Shown piece by piece: positions 26,562 to 35,153 of a stretch of DNA of 64,000 nucleotides. The DNA comes from Fulvitalea axinellae (GTDB lineage: Bacteria; Bacteroidota; Bacteroidia; Cytophagales; Cyclobacteriaceae). The position numbers were made by a program, and so were the translations under genes. The notes beneath the pieces are model-generated. The model was given only the letters and a program-made list of their open reading frames with translations, made no database searches and was not told the origin of the DNA. The stretch covers positions 4,506,010-4,570,009 of the forward strand of contig NZ_AP025314.1 in assembly GCF_036492835.1 (NCBI RefSeq), written 5' to 3'. Each line of letters starts with the position of its first letter. Position 1 is the stretch's first letter.

Positions 26562-27860
26562 CTATTTCCTTTTCCTGTAAGGCTTCGTGTCGAACGTAAA
26601 GGGCTTGTCCAAGTCGATGGACACCGCCGTCATTTTTGAGTTGCCGTCTCGCCCTGAGCCTTCGTACTCCAGCACCAAGCCCCCGTAAGGCGTGTGGATG
26701 TTCCCACTCCCGAAAAAACCCTTGCCAGCTTTCAACTCCTCCGCAACCCACAACGACATGCGCTCGCCATCCATCTCCGCCCGATACTCCACGCATTTGT
26801 ACCCGAGTATATTCTTCGTAGCGCCCGATTTTTTGATCTTGTCTTTGGCGAAGTCCGTGTCCGGAAACTGCTCATCAGACATGGCCCCCTCGGCCACTTT
26901 AAAGCACATGGCCATGCCATTGGCCTTCACAAAGTTTATGGCGTCTTCGCCCTCAAACACCATAAAACCGTTCCCCACTTCATCGCCCTGCGACATATCG
27001 AAGCTCATCGCAAAAAAATCCGGACGGGCCTTGTCAAAAAGATAAGCGTAGCGGATGGGTTTTGCCCTCTTGTTCCGCATTTCGAAGATCACTTCCCCGG
27101 TAAACTTGTACTCGTCCGGCAAGTTCTCGGGAACTTCCAAACCGAACATTCCCGGCTTATAGTTCGCCGGCATTTCCGCCTCATAATCATTCTCTTCCTC
27201 GTCTTCTTTGTCATAGTACTCTTCCGTCCGCTCATCAGCCATGTACACGTCCCCTGTTCCCATCCCCGATTCGGTCAGAACGTGAAAAAACAAATCGACT
27301 TTGACATCCAGTCCGGGACCTCCCGCGGTTTTTCCGTGTGCCTCAAATGTCAAAAACTCTTCATTATGGGTAAATACCGTCACTTCTCCGGATGCGTATT
27401 CGACTTCTTTATTCTTCTCCACAAAGAAAAGCTTCAGGTTGGCCTCCGCGGGAATGCCGTAACCCTTCGCCGGAAACTTTCCTGCGGGATCCTTCAACAG
27501 CAACTCAAAACGGTTTACGGTCTCGCTTCCCGGCATTCGCCATTTACCGGTCACTGCCAAACGGCTCCCTTCGGCTACGGGTTTGGGGCTCGGCGTAATC
27601 GGCAAATTAAACTCGTCTTTACCGTCCCTTACCGAAATGGTTCCGGACATCATATCGCCACCGGCGTAGCCCTCGGGAAAACCGGGTGATTTTTTATTTC
27701 CCAATAGCTTGTCCGCCGCACCGTCCACTTTTTCGTTTACCTTGTCGTCTATCTTTTTCTCGATCCTTTTCGCCTTTTCTTTCAGTTTTTTAAACAGTTG
27801 GGCATGCCCAAGGCCAGAGGCCAGCAACAGGGCGACAATTGGAAGGAAGATTCTTTTCAT
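26562..27860 (-). CDS. Secreted DUF4412-containing protein
   Basis: The protein has 432 residues from the ATG at 27860, where a signal peptide starts (MKRIFLPIVALLLASGLGHAQ). The frame continues 60 bases upstream but without a meaningful N-terminus. A lysine-rich coiled segment (about 25-60) is followed by strands of a barrel- or lipocalin-like domain. A C-terminal DUF4412 part contains KNILGYKCVEYRAEMDGE near 355 and LWVAEELKAG near 378. An acidic linker (EDEEENDYEAE) lies near 225. Function unknown. Confidence 0.7.
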   Translation of the reverse strand: MKRIFLPIVALLLASGLGHAQLFKKLKEKAKRIEKKIDDKVNEKVDGAADKLLGNKKSPGFPEGYAGGDMMSGTISVRDGKDEFNLPITPSPKPVAEGSRLAVTGKWRMPGSETVNRFELLLKDPAGKFPAKGYGIPAEANLKLFFVEKNKEVEYASGEVTVFTHNEEFLTFEAHGKTAGGPGLDVKVDLFFHVLTESGMGTGDVYMADERTEEYYDKEDEEENDYEAEMPANYKPGMFGLEVPENLPDEYKFTGEVIFEMRNKRAKPIRYAYLFDKARPDFFAMSFDMSQGDEVGNGFMVFEGEDAINFVKANGMAMCFKVAEGAMSDEQFPDTDFAKDKIKKSGATKNILGYKCVEYRAEMDGERMSLWVAEELKAGKGFFGSGNIHTPYGGLVLEYEGSGRDGNSKMTAVSIDLDKPFTFDTKPYRKRK

Positions 27861-28202
27861 GTTGTTATTGAGTTTAGGGTCTGTGTTTGCCAACAAAAGC
27901 GCACAACCTATCTTTTCCAACTACACAAAAACATAGAATTTACAACACCAGATAGGCGATAAATATAAAACAAAAAGACATCAGAGAGTAACACATGAAA
28001 CAATAGAATGGATAAAGCACTTTTTATTCACTAAAAAAACAATTTACTCTAGTGTGGATTTCAGAGAAAGCTGTTCTATTTTTAGGTATTTAGTCAATAA
28101 AATGTTCTTATTATTTTACTTTTTTGGAAAGATGGCTCCCCGTGGCTTTATTGTTACAACTTAGGTCTTAACCTCTCTCCAAACATATAACCTCATCTTC
28201 CC
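27861..28202. other. AT-rich intergenic region before the tandem thioredoxin gene
   Basis: About 340 bases, strongly AT-rich at 27940-28130. It must contain divergent promoters for the DUF4412 and thioredoxin genes. I see no RNA gene or coding frame. Confidence 0.5.
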
Positions 28203-29309
28203 ATGAGATATTTACTAGCTCTTATCCTGTTCGCCTTTTGTATCCCGGCCTTTTCCCAAACCGAACTGAATGACGACAACTGGTCAGAACACGTTCTGGT
28301 AAACAACAATAAGATTGTAGTTCTTGACTTTTACGCCACCTGGTGCGGGCCGTGCAAGAAGATGGAGCCCATCATGAAAGAGTTAGAGAAAAAGTACAAG
28401 GGACGGGTCGAATTCTATAAGATGGACGTTGACAAAAACGATCTTGACGACGAACTCAAAGTAAAGTCGATCCCAACTTATTATTTCACAAAGAACGACG
28501 ACGTGCTGAACAAGCATACCGGCGCCATGAGCATGGAAAAGTTTTCAGAAATGCTCGATAAAATGCTAGGGGGCGAGGCATTGTCCGGAACGACGGCAAA
28601 AGCAAAACCCACCCCTTCAGTCTCGCCTACCGAGGTAGTGGACGAAACCTGGCACAAAAGCGTCTTCACAAACGACGGTAAAGTGAAAGTTCTCGATTTT
28701 TACGCCACTTGGTGCGGGCCGTGCAAAAAGATGGACCCTATCATGGCCGAATTGGCTACCAAATACAAAGGTCGCGTTGATTTTTTTAAGATGGATATCG
28801 ACAAAAACAAACTCGACAACGAAGTGGAAATAAAGTCGGTCCCAACATATATTTTCGCCAAAAACTCCGAAGTCCTTTACAAGCACGTTGGCGCCATGAG
28901 CAAAGCTGACTTTGCGGATTTGATCGAGAAAATGCTGAGTGGAGAGATAAAAGCGGAGCCGAAAGAAGAAGAAAAAACCGCAGACAAAGAGGAACCTGGC
29001 GAATTCAGCGATGAAAAGATTAAACCCATCTGGAATGATTATGCTAAACTGAATACGCTAGCATGGCACGCTTACGAAAAGCATGACGACATCCAATCGC
29101 TGTTAAAGGGAATCGAGCTGGCCCAGCGGTCCATTGAGCTAAACGAGAATTACTACAATACAGACACACACGCGGCATTGCTTTACAAAACAGGCAACTA
29201 CACCAAGGCTCTGAAGGTAGCGAAAAGGGCCATCGATCTCGCAAAGAAAAAAGGTTTGGACTACAAACCGACTTCCGAACTGATCGAGAAAATCATTGAC
29301 AAAATGTAG
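28203..29309 (+). CDS. Tandem thioredoxin protein with C-terminal TPR-like helix domain
   Basis: The protein has 368 residues with a signal peptide ending PAFSQ. Two thioredoxin domains follow, at about 20-120 and 145-245. Both have the active site TWCGPCKKM and a cis-proline (SIPTY, SVPTY). The copies are very alike even in DNA, which points to a recent duplication. A glutamate-rich linker (EPKEEEKTADKEEPGE) leads to a helical domain (about 275-368) with TPR-like spacing. It is probably a periplasmic thiol-disulphide enzyme. No partner gene is adjacent. Confidence 0.88.
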   Translation: MRYLLALILFAFCIPAFSQTELNDDNWSEHVLVNNNKIVVLDFYATWCGPCKKMEPIMKELEKKYKGRVEFYKMDVDKNDLDDELKVKSIPTYYFTKNDDVLNKHTGAMSMEKFSEMLDKMLGGEALSGTTAKAKPTPSVSPTEVVDETWHKSVFTNDGKVKVLDFYATWCGPCKKMDPIMAELATKYKGRVDFFKMDIDKNKLDNEVEIKSVPTYIFAKNSEVLYKHVGAMSKADFADLIEKMLSGEIKAEPKEEEKTADKEEPGEFSDEKIKPIWNDYAKLNTLAWHAYEKHDDIQSLLKGIELAQRSIELNENYYNTDTHAALLYKTGNYTKALKVAKRAIDLAKKKGLDYKPTSELIEKIIDKM

Positions 29310-29368
29310 GTGTGGGACACTGAAAAAAAGCTTTTCTCCCATCCCTACGGTTGCAAACAACGGGGCCA

Positions 29369-29400
29369 AACCGGCTTTTCTACTCTCTGACAAGCCGGTT
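29369..29400 (+). terminator. Hairpin after the tandem thioredoxin gene
   Basis: A perfect 9-bp inverted repeat AACCGGCTT/AAGCCGGTT with a 14-base loop lies 60 bases after the stop. There is no T-run, so termination strength is doubtful. Confidence 0.4.
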
Positions 29401-29506
29401 ACCCCGAAAATTACCCCCCTCCGTACCCCGCCTTATATTTCTTTGCACTCCGTATCCGGGCCCTTTCATGAGCCCTATATTTTTATCCTATATTTCCTAT
29501 AAGGTT

Positions 29507-30274
29507 ATGTTTAAAAAACACTTCGCCATAGGGCTTTTGGCCTTGGCTGTCGCTACCCAGTCTTGCGATTCTGGTAACAAAACAACGGCTAAAGCGGAAA
29601 TCGCTACGCCGGCGGCAAAGCACAATACGCTAACTGCTACTGAGAAAAACGAAGGCTGGACATTGCTTTTCGACGGCAAATCCATTGACAAGTGGAAGAA
29701 CTTCGGCAAAGAGAGTATCAGCAAAGGTTGGGTTGTCGAGGACGGTTGTCTGAAGTCGTTGGGCAAAGGCGGCGACATCGGTGGCGATATCGTTACGGTT
29801 GACGAATTCGAGAACTTCGAGCTTAGCCTCGAATGGAAGATTTCGCACGGCGGAAACAGCGGTATTTTCTACGGCGTAAACGACAATTCCGACAAATACA
29901 AAGCGCCATATTACACAGGCCCCGAGTACCAGCTTATCGATGATATTGGGTTCCCGGGCAAGCTGAACGAATGGAACAAAGCGGGAGCGAACTACGCCAT
30001 GCACCTTCCTGACAAATCGAAAAAACGCCTGCAAATGATCGGTGGGGACTTTAACGTAACCAAAATCGTTGTAAAAGGAAATCACGTGGAGCACTGGCTC
30101 AACGGCGAAAAAATCGTTGAGTTCGAGCGCTGGACTCCCGATTGGGAAGAAAGAAAAGCGAAAGGCAAATGGGCCAAATACCCGGACTACGGTACGTTAA
30201 AAAGAGGACGTATCGGCCTGCAAGACCACGGAAGCCCGATCTGGTTTAGAAATATCAAGATCAGAGAGCTTTAA
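29507..30274 (+). CDS. DUF1080 (3-keto-disaccharide hydrolase-like) secreted protein
   Basis: The protein has 255 residues from the ATG at 29507, which starts a signal sequence; a cysteine at about 20 (ATQSC) could be lipidated although the lipobox is weak. The DUF1080 domain spans about 45-255: GWTLLFDGKSIDKWKNFG near 49, GGDIVTVDEFENFELSLEWKI-type strands near 86, HGGNSGIFYGVND near 110, and the end GRIGLQDHGSPIWFRNIKI. The fold is concanavalin-like, and members act on 3-keto-glycosides or bind glycans. Confidence 0.9.
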   Translation: MFKKHFAIGLLALAVATQSCDSGNKTTAKAEIATPAAKHNTLTATEKNEGWTLLFDGKSIDKWKNFGKESISKGWVVEDGCLKSLGKGGDIGGDIVTVDEFENFELSLEWKISHGGNSGIFYGVNDNSDKYKAPYYTGPEYQLIDDIGFPGKLNEWNKAGANYAMHLPDKSKKRLQMIGGDFNVTKIVVKGNHVEHWLNGEKIVEFERWTPDWEERKAKGKWAKYPDYGTLKRGRIGLQDHGSPIWFRNIKIREL

Positions 30275-30281
30275 AAAAGAA

Positions 30282-30311
30282 AGGGCCGGAGACCTTTCGG
30301 TTTCCGACCCT
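30282..30311. terminator. Hairpin terminator between convergent DUF1080 and VOC genes
   Basis: A 12-bp imperfect stem (GGGCCGGAGACC with GGTTTCCGACCC) has A-rich sequence on the left, giving a T-run on the minus strand, and a T-rich tract after it on the plus strand. Confidence 0.65.
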
Positions 30312-30333
30312 CTCCAATTTCATTTTTTCACGA

Positions 30334-30771
30334 TTATGAAGCTTCCACTTCGACTTGTTCGCCGAAAGCGATAACACAACCGTCGGGATCTTTGACAAAA
30401 AATTCCCGCATTCCGTACCACGAGTTTTTTGGTTCTGTCACGTTTTCGGTTTTGCCTTTTACTTCCGCATAAAAATCGTCAACGCTGGACATTTCAATAT
30501 AAATCGCCGACAAACCTCCCATTGACAGCTCTTTTATAGACAACGGAATATCCTCACGAAAACTGTCTTCCCGCTGAAACATCAGCTCCACCTCATCCTT
30601 CGCCATTTGGGCGTATACATACGTTTTGCTTGCGTCCATCTTTACATCCATGCCGTCTTGGGTGTCAGGCACAAGCATTTTAAGCTCGAATCCAAGAACG
30701 GATTCGTAAAAATTAACCGTCTGCGGAATATCGCTAACGATTAGATTTGGAGTTAATTTTTTGAGTTTCAT
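30334..30771 (-). CDS. VOC (glyoxalase/bleomycin resistance) family protein
   Basis: The protein has 145 residues with two babbabb-like halves: LTPNLIVSDIPQTVNFYESVLGF at the start and GGLSAIYIEMSSVDDFYAEV in the middle, ending FVKDPDGCVIAFGEQ. This is the VOC fold. A glutamate in ELMFQRE and one in the C-terminal half could bind metal, but the reaction is unknown. Confidence 0.85.
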   Translation of the reverse strand: MKLKKLTPNLIVSDIPQTVNFYESVLGFELKMLVPDTQDGMDVKMDASKTYVYAQMAKDEVELMFQREDSFREDIPLSIKELSMGGLSAIYIEMSSVDDFYAEVKGKTENVTEPKNSWYGMREFFVKDPDGCVIAFGEQVEVEAS

Positions 30772-31078
30772 CTTGGGTCTGGTCTAATTGTATTTAAGAG
30801 AAAAAAGAAATTTCGGCAGAGTTATATTCGACTGTAATCTAAGGCATTAAAAGCCAGCAATAATATCTTTTTTCAGAAAATCCAAACATGTGTTGCAAAA
30901 CACCACTCGCTACCCCTTTCGTAACCCTATCCCTTCTTTCCTTTATATCCAAACGCTAACCACTTCAAATGATAAGCTATGTCCAACGACCAAGCATCTG
31001 TTCTTTTCTAGATATAGATTTACCCCAATCGCTATTCCCCACTATTAAGAAGGGAAAACTGTAACAAATTCAATTAAC
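30772..31078. other. AT-rich intergenic region before the second sulfatase
   Basis: About 305 bases, divergent between the VOC gene and the sulfatase. I see no RNA gene, repeat or coding frame. It is presumed to hold both promoters. Confidence 0.5.
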
Positions 31079-32557
31079 ATGAATATTCGCCAAGTAATCT
31101 TAGAAAAGACGGCTTTGGTTTGGCTATTACTGGTATCGACTACTAGTTGTACCAACCAAGAAAAGAAGGAAGAAAAGCCAAACATCATTTTTATCCTTAC
31201 TGACGATCAGCAATGGAATACTATCCGTGCATTGGGTAACGAACATATTCATACGCCAAACATCGACCGCATTGCAGAGAATTCCCTCGTATTTGAAAAC
31301 GCCTACTGCTACGGCGGCAATAGCGGAGCCGTATGTATTCCTTCGCGGAATATGATCATGACCGGACAAACGTTCCACCGCTTCGAAGAGGATTGCCGCA
31401 AGGCGGAAGCCCGTGGCGAAAAGCCAAGAAAACGACACTACGCCAACCCGCAATGGCCAACCATTCCGAAAGCGATGAAAGAGGCCGGCTACCAAACCTT
31501 TTACAGGGAGAAGAGTGGCTCAGCCAACAATCCAGAAATCCGCAAACAGTTTGACGATTACGCCGACATCCACCAAGTGAAAGCCCTCAGGTCGGGCCGG
31601 CCGGCACGGGGCATCGTGGACCAAGCCATTAAATTCATGGCTGAGGACCGCGACCCGACCAAGCCTTTTTTTATGTACTTGGGCGTTCCCGCTCCCCACG
31701 ATCCAAGGTGGTCTCTGAAGCGCTTCCGCGATATGTATGACAAAGACGCGTTACCGATTCCCGAAAACTATTTGCCCGTCCACCCCTGGAATATCGGGTC
31801 GATGACCGTCCGGGACGAAAAACTGGAAGCTTGGCCACGCACAAAAGAGGCGATTCAACGCCATATCCACGATTATTATTCCACCATTACCGCCACCGAT
31901 TACGATCTGGGACGCCTTCTGGATTTTATGGAGCAAAAGGGATTCGACAAGAATACGATTATCATTTTCAGTTCCGACCAAGGGTTGGCCTTGGGCCAGC
32001 ACGGCCTAATGGGAAAACAAAATATCTACGAAGGCACCATGAAGGTTCCGTTCATCGTAAAAGGCCCCGGCGTGATTCCCGGAAAGTCAAAAGCCTTCGT
32101 TTACCTCCACGACATTCTCCCAACCCTTTGCGATCTTGCGCAAACGGAAACGCCTAAAAATCTGGACGGAAAAAGCTTCGCCAAGCTGTTGAAAGGAGAA
32201 AACTTTATCGCCCGAGACTATCTCACGCTCGCTTATATGGAACACCAGCGCTCGATCCGGGACGATCGATGGAAACTTATCCGGTTCCCAAAAATCGATA
32301 AGCATATGTTCTTCGACCTGCAAAACGATCCGCACGAAACCACAAATCTTGCCGGTAAAACGGAACATACCATGAGAATAGCCACCATGATGCGTGAACT
32401 GGACCGCCAGCGCCTCCCGCTCGGCGACAGTATTCCGTTATTCCCGGAGCATACGGAACCTGCGGAATTTATCGCTCCAACCAAAAAACTGAAGACTACG
32501 TTCCCCGCAGGCGGTTTGGCGCCGGAAGATCCGCTATATGTCAAGTCTAAGAAATGA
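31079..32557 (+). CDS. Sulfatase (CxPSR type), probable lipoprotein
   Basis: The protein has 492 residues. Its signal sequence ends at a cysteine (VSTTSC near 25), which may be lipidated. Motifs: ILTDDQQWNTI near 40 (metal), AVCIPSRNMIMTG near 83 (Cys that becomes formylglycine; CxPSR form), FSSDQGLALGQHGLMGK near 300 and KVPFIVKGPG near 322. It differs from the first sulfatase in the modification motif and probably acts on another sulfated glycan. The stop is 7 bp from the convergent barrel gene. Confidence 0.9.
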   Translation: MNIRQVILEKTALVWLLLVSTTSCTNQEKKEEKPNIIFILTDDQQWNTIRALGNEHIHTPNIDRIAENSLVFENAYCYGGNSGAVCIPSRNMIMTGQTFHRFEEDCRKAEARGEKPRKRHYANPQWPTIPKAMKEAGYQTFYREKSGSANNPEIRKQFDDYADIHQVKALRSGRPARGIVDQAIKFMAEDRDPTKPFFMYLGVPAPHDPRWSLKRFRDMYDKDALPIPENYLPVHPWNIGSMTVRDEKLEAWPRTKEAIQRHIHDYYSTITATDYDLGRLLDFMEQKGFDKNTIIIFSSDQGLALGQHGLMGKQNIYEGTMKVPFIVKGPGVIPGKSKAFVYLHDILPTLCDLAQTETPKNLDGKSFAKLLKGENFIARDYLTLAYMEHQRSIRDDRWKLIRFPKIDKHMFFDLQNDPHETTNLAGKTEHTMRIATMMRELDRQRLPLGDSIPLFPEHTEPAEFIAPTKKLKTTFPAGGLAPEDPLYVKSKK

Positions 32558-32564
32558 GACCACT

Positions 32565-33761
32565 TTATGGAATATAACGATGTTCCAAACTCAAGAGTGA
32601 GAAACGGTCATCAAACTGACTGTTGAAAACCCTGTCAAACGTGAAAACGAGCGCAAACTGGATCAAGTGTTTCGAGTCATCTGCCGATATGGAAGTTTGA
32701 CCGCTGTTCTGATAATATTTGTATTGCAGACCCAAGTCAAAATTATTCCCGAGACGGTAAAAGACGTTGTAATACGCCATAAACTGCTCGTTTTCGCTTC
32801 TTTCCGTAAAAGATTTATACCCAAAGCCTCCCGAGCTCATTAGCGTAGGCCGTTCCAGTTTTCGGTAGATAAACCTCAATGAAGTGAAAAACGCAAAAGA
32901 CTCTGATCTGGTATAATCGAAATAGTCTTTGATATCTTTCACTTCGCTAAAACCCTCGTTATAGATTCCCTGAGCCATAAAATCCCAGAAATAAACCGGA
33001 TCGGGCCTAAGGTTCAGCGCCACCGAAGCCATATAATTACGAATCGACTGATCGTACCAACCCGAATATCCTGTTCTGTCAGTCAAATAATTAACAGCCG
33101 CCACACCAATCTGCCGGATGAACTTCCTGTTCCAGTTTTCGCTGTCGGGAAGCCTGTAGGCGAAGCTTAAACCGAACGCGTTTACCTGCAGAGAGGCGTC
33201 TTCGCTTTGGCCCAAGAAATTATCGGCGTGAACCATCAGCGTATAGCGCTTTTTGAAAATATGGCTGTAACTGGCCGTATTCGCGTATTGGTTATACTCT
33301 ACATCATTTCCGTTTGAGAATGGGTTGAGCGAGTAGTTGAAATTAAGTCCGTCATCGTCTCTCAGAGTCGGGAAGCCGAGCAACATGGACGGCGAATTGC
33401 TTCTACCAAGCCGAAATGAGTTTCGGTAATTATCGATCTGAAGAAAAGACTGGGTATAAAACAACTTCCCCAAACCGGTATCCGAATCCGGGAACTGCAT
33501 GGCAAAGACAAACTGCCCGCGCCAATTATTATAAAGCTTTTGCCGAAGGCCAAGCATCAGTTCAGTATCCGAGAAATCGATATCCGTGTTTCCAGTCCGT
33601 GGATTCAGGTCAAAAGAGGCGACTCCCTTGATGGCAACGGGAAATTCCGGCATCAATTCATCATCGCCAAACAGAGCTTGCGTCGATTGTCCCAAACATA
33701 TTTCCGATAGGAACACCGCACCAAGAAACAACAAAACGAATTTGAAAGCCGACTTATTCAT
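32565..33761 (-). CDS. Outer-membrane barrel protein, partner of the multicopper oxidase
   Basis: The protein has 398 residues with a signal peptide ending CLGQ. From about 35 onwards it has alternating strands with aromatic ends and short turns (SFLQIDNYRNSFRLGR, YTLMVHADNFLGQ, GLSFAYRLPD, DLGLQYKYYQN, LIQFALVFTFDRVF). This is typical of an 18-ish-strand outer-membrane barrel. The family is not recognised. The start overlaps the multicopper oxidase stop by 8 bp, so the two are co-translated. Confidence 0.65.
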   Translation of the reverse strand: MNKSAFKFVLLFLGAVFLSEICLGQSTQALFGDDELMPEFPVAIKGVASFDLNPRTGNTDIDFSDTELMLGLRQKLYNNWRGQFVFAMQFPDSDTGLGKLFYTQSFLQIDNYRNSFRLGRSNSPSMLLGFPTLRDDDGLNFNYSLNPFSNGNDVEYNQYANTASYSHIFKKRYTLMVHADNFLGQSEDASLQVNAFGLSFAYRLPDSENWNRKFIRQIGVAAVNYLTDRTGYSGWYDQSIRNYMASVALNLRPDPVYFWDFMAQGIYNEGFSEVKDIKDYFDYTRSESFAFFTSLRFIYRKLERPTLMSSGGFGYKSFTERSENEQFMAYYNVFYRLGNNFDLGLQYKYYQNSGQTSISADDSKHLIQFALVFTFDRVFNSQFDDRFSLLSLEHRYIP

Positions 33762-34986
33762 CTAATGGGAATTTTGGAAGTGAACCACCGTTGAAAGGAA
33801 TTTTGTGACCTTTTTCGGCCATCTTTTTCAAGTTCTGGTTGCCTGTATAGGCGATAATATCGCGCTCTTCGGCAGGCAGATCCTCATAAACCAGCGTTGT
33901 CAAAGTTCCGCCCGGATAGATTCCGTTATTAGTCACCTTGCGGGTATCATGATCGTGGAAAGTCCATATGCCACGATTATTCCCTTCGATAATTATATCG
34001 TTGGTCTTTCCGGGCATAAGGGGAATCGTATTGGCTTGATAAGGGGCGGGCAAAGGTCGTCCGTCGTCGGCGACTTGCCAGAAATCGTGACCGTGCAAGT
34101 GCAAATAATAAGGTACGTTTCCGGCGTTGATCAGCCTTACCCGAATCCGTTCCCCCTCCTTTATATAAAGCTGGGGAGCGTAAGGGTACGATTTTCCGTT
34201 TATGGTAAACCAATTTGGATCCGGCAACTCGGCCGGAGCGCGACGGTTACGAACATAAGGCGGATCAAAGCCTTTATCCACCGCTTTTTCAAACTCTTCC
34301 AGACTGTCGAAAGTACTCCAGCGTTCTTGGTTGTACCGGCCATTTCGCATCAGGTAAGTCCGTTCCTTCATCCTTCCGAGCATCCTGTTCATCTCATTCC
34401 TGATGAAATTGACATCATGTGCGGAATAGACCATCACGTATTCCCTGTCATAGGGAAATTGCTTCTTCACGGGATCATCAGGATCGTCGATTATAAAACT
34501 GCCGTACATCCCCGCCTGCATATGCATGACCGTACCCCAATGGCAATGATAAAAATGCGTTCCCGTAGGTTCCGCCACGAACTCGTAAACGAAAGTGTTA
34601 CCGGGCATCACCGGCAACTGGTTTACAAACGGCACACCATCCATGCGCCAAGGCGTATGAAGCCCGTGCCAATGGATCGTGTGATTCATCGGCGTATCGT
34701 TCTTAAAAATCACCCGGACCTTGTCTCCTTTATTTACCCGGATCTCAGGCCCGGGCAAAGTGCCGTTAAACAAGAGCGTATGATATTGCATCCCTAGAGC
34801 CGGTTCATGGATGTCTATCCCGACGGAAAGCTGGAATTCCTTCCAGTCACCGTTCATCGTATAGCTCAACTTTTCGGGAAACTTCTCGGCGTTCTTTTTC
34901 TTAAACGATTTGGAAAGGAGGTCATCGGGAAGGAGAAATAGGCCCGAGGCCAAAGCGGATTTCGAAAGAAAAGTCCTTCGGTCCAT
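33754..34986 (-). CDS. Two-domain multicopper oxidase with type-1 copper in domain 1
   Basis: The protein has 410 residues from the ATG at 34986, which starts a Tat-like signal (MDRRTFLSKSALASG). Copper ligands are visible as HTIHWHG near 102, HFYHCHWGTVMHMQAGM near 144-160, HLHGHDFW near 296 and FHDHDTR near 343. The type-1 pattern C-x6-H-x4-M is in domain 1. In domain 2 the cysteine is replaced (HDH, no axial Met). This is a laccase-like enzyme of the two-domain class, probably periplasmic, that oxidises metal ions or phenols. A longer frame to 35037 lacks a proper start region. Confidence 0.88.
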   Translation of the reverse strand: MDRRTFLSKSALASGLFLLPDDLLSKSFKKKNAEKFPEKLSYTMNGDWKEFQLSVGIDIHEPALGMQYHTLLFNGTLPGPEIRVNKGDKVRVIFKNDTPMNHTIHWHGLHTPWRMDGVPFVNQLPVMPGNTFVYEFVAEPTGTHFYHCHWGTVMHMQAGMYGSFIIDDPDDPVKKQFPYDREYVMVYSAHDVNFIRNEMNRMLGRMKERTYLMRNGRYNQERWSTFDSLEEFEKAVDKGFDPPYVRNRRAPAELPDPNWFTINGKSYPYAPQLYIKEGERIRVRLINAGNVPYYLHLHGHDFWQVADDGRPLPAPYQANTIPLMPGKTNDIIIEGNNRGIWTFHDHDTRKVTNNGIYPGGTLTTLVYEDLPAEERDIIAYTGNQNLKKMAEKGHKIPFNGGSLPKFPLDE

Positions 34987-35067
34987 ATTTTTTGCGGTTT
35001 GTTTTACCCGAACCGAAGGGCAAAATCCATTCCGCAATCAAAAAAGAATAGAAAGCATAATGATAAC

Positions 35068-35107
35068 AAAGCCCGTCCACTGGGCCAATTCCAGACAAAC
35101 GGGCTTT
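35068..35107 (-). terminator. Hairpin after the C5 methyltransferase gene
   Basis: The 9-bp stem AAAGCCCGT/ACGGGCTTT has an inner CTGG...CCAG stem and lies 47 bases after the stop on the minus strand. The T-run is short. Confidence 0.5.
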
Positions 35108-35153
35108 GAAAAGCAGTAAAATCAGGGACTGAATTATATTTTTGACGATAATA

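Noticed and set aside
33805..34797. A 330-codon plus-strand frame opposite the multicopper oxidase
   Set aside because: It is antisense to a gene with all copper-ligand motifs, and its product is low in recognisable structure.
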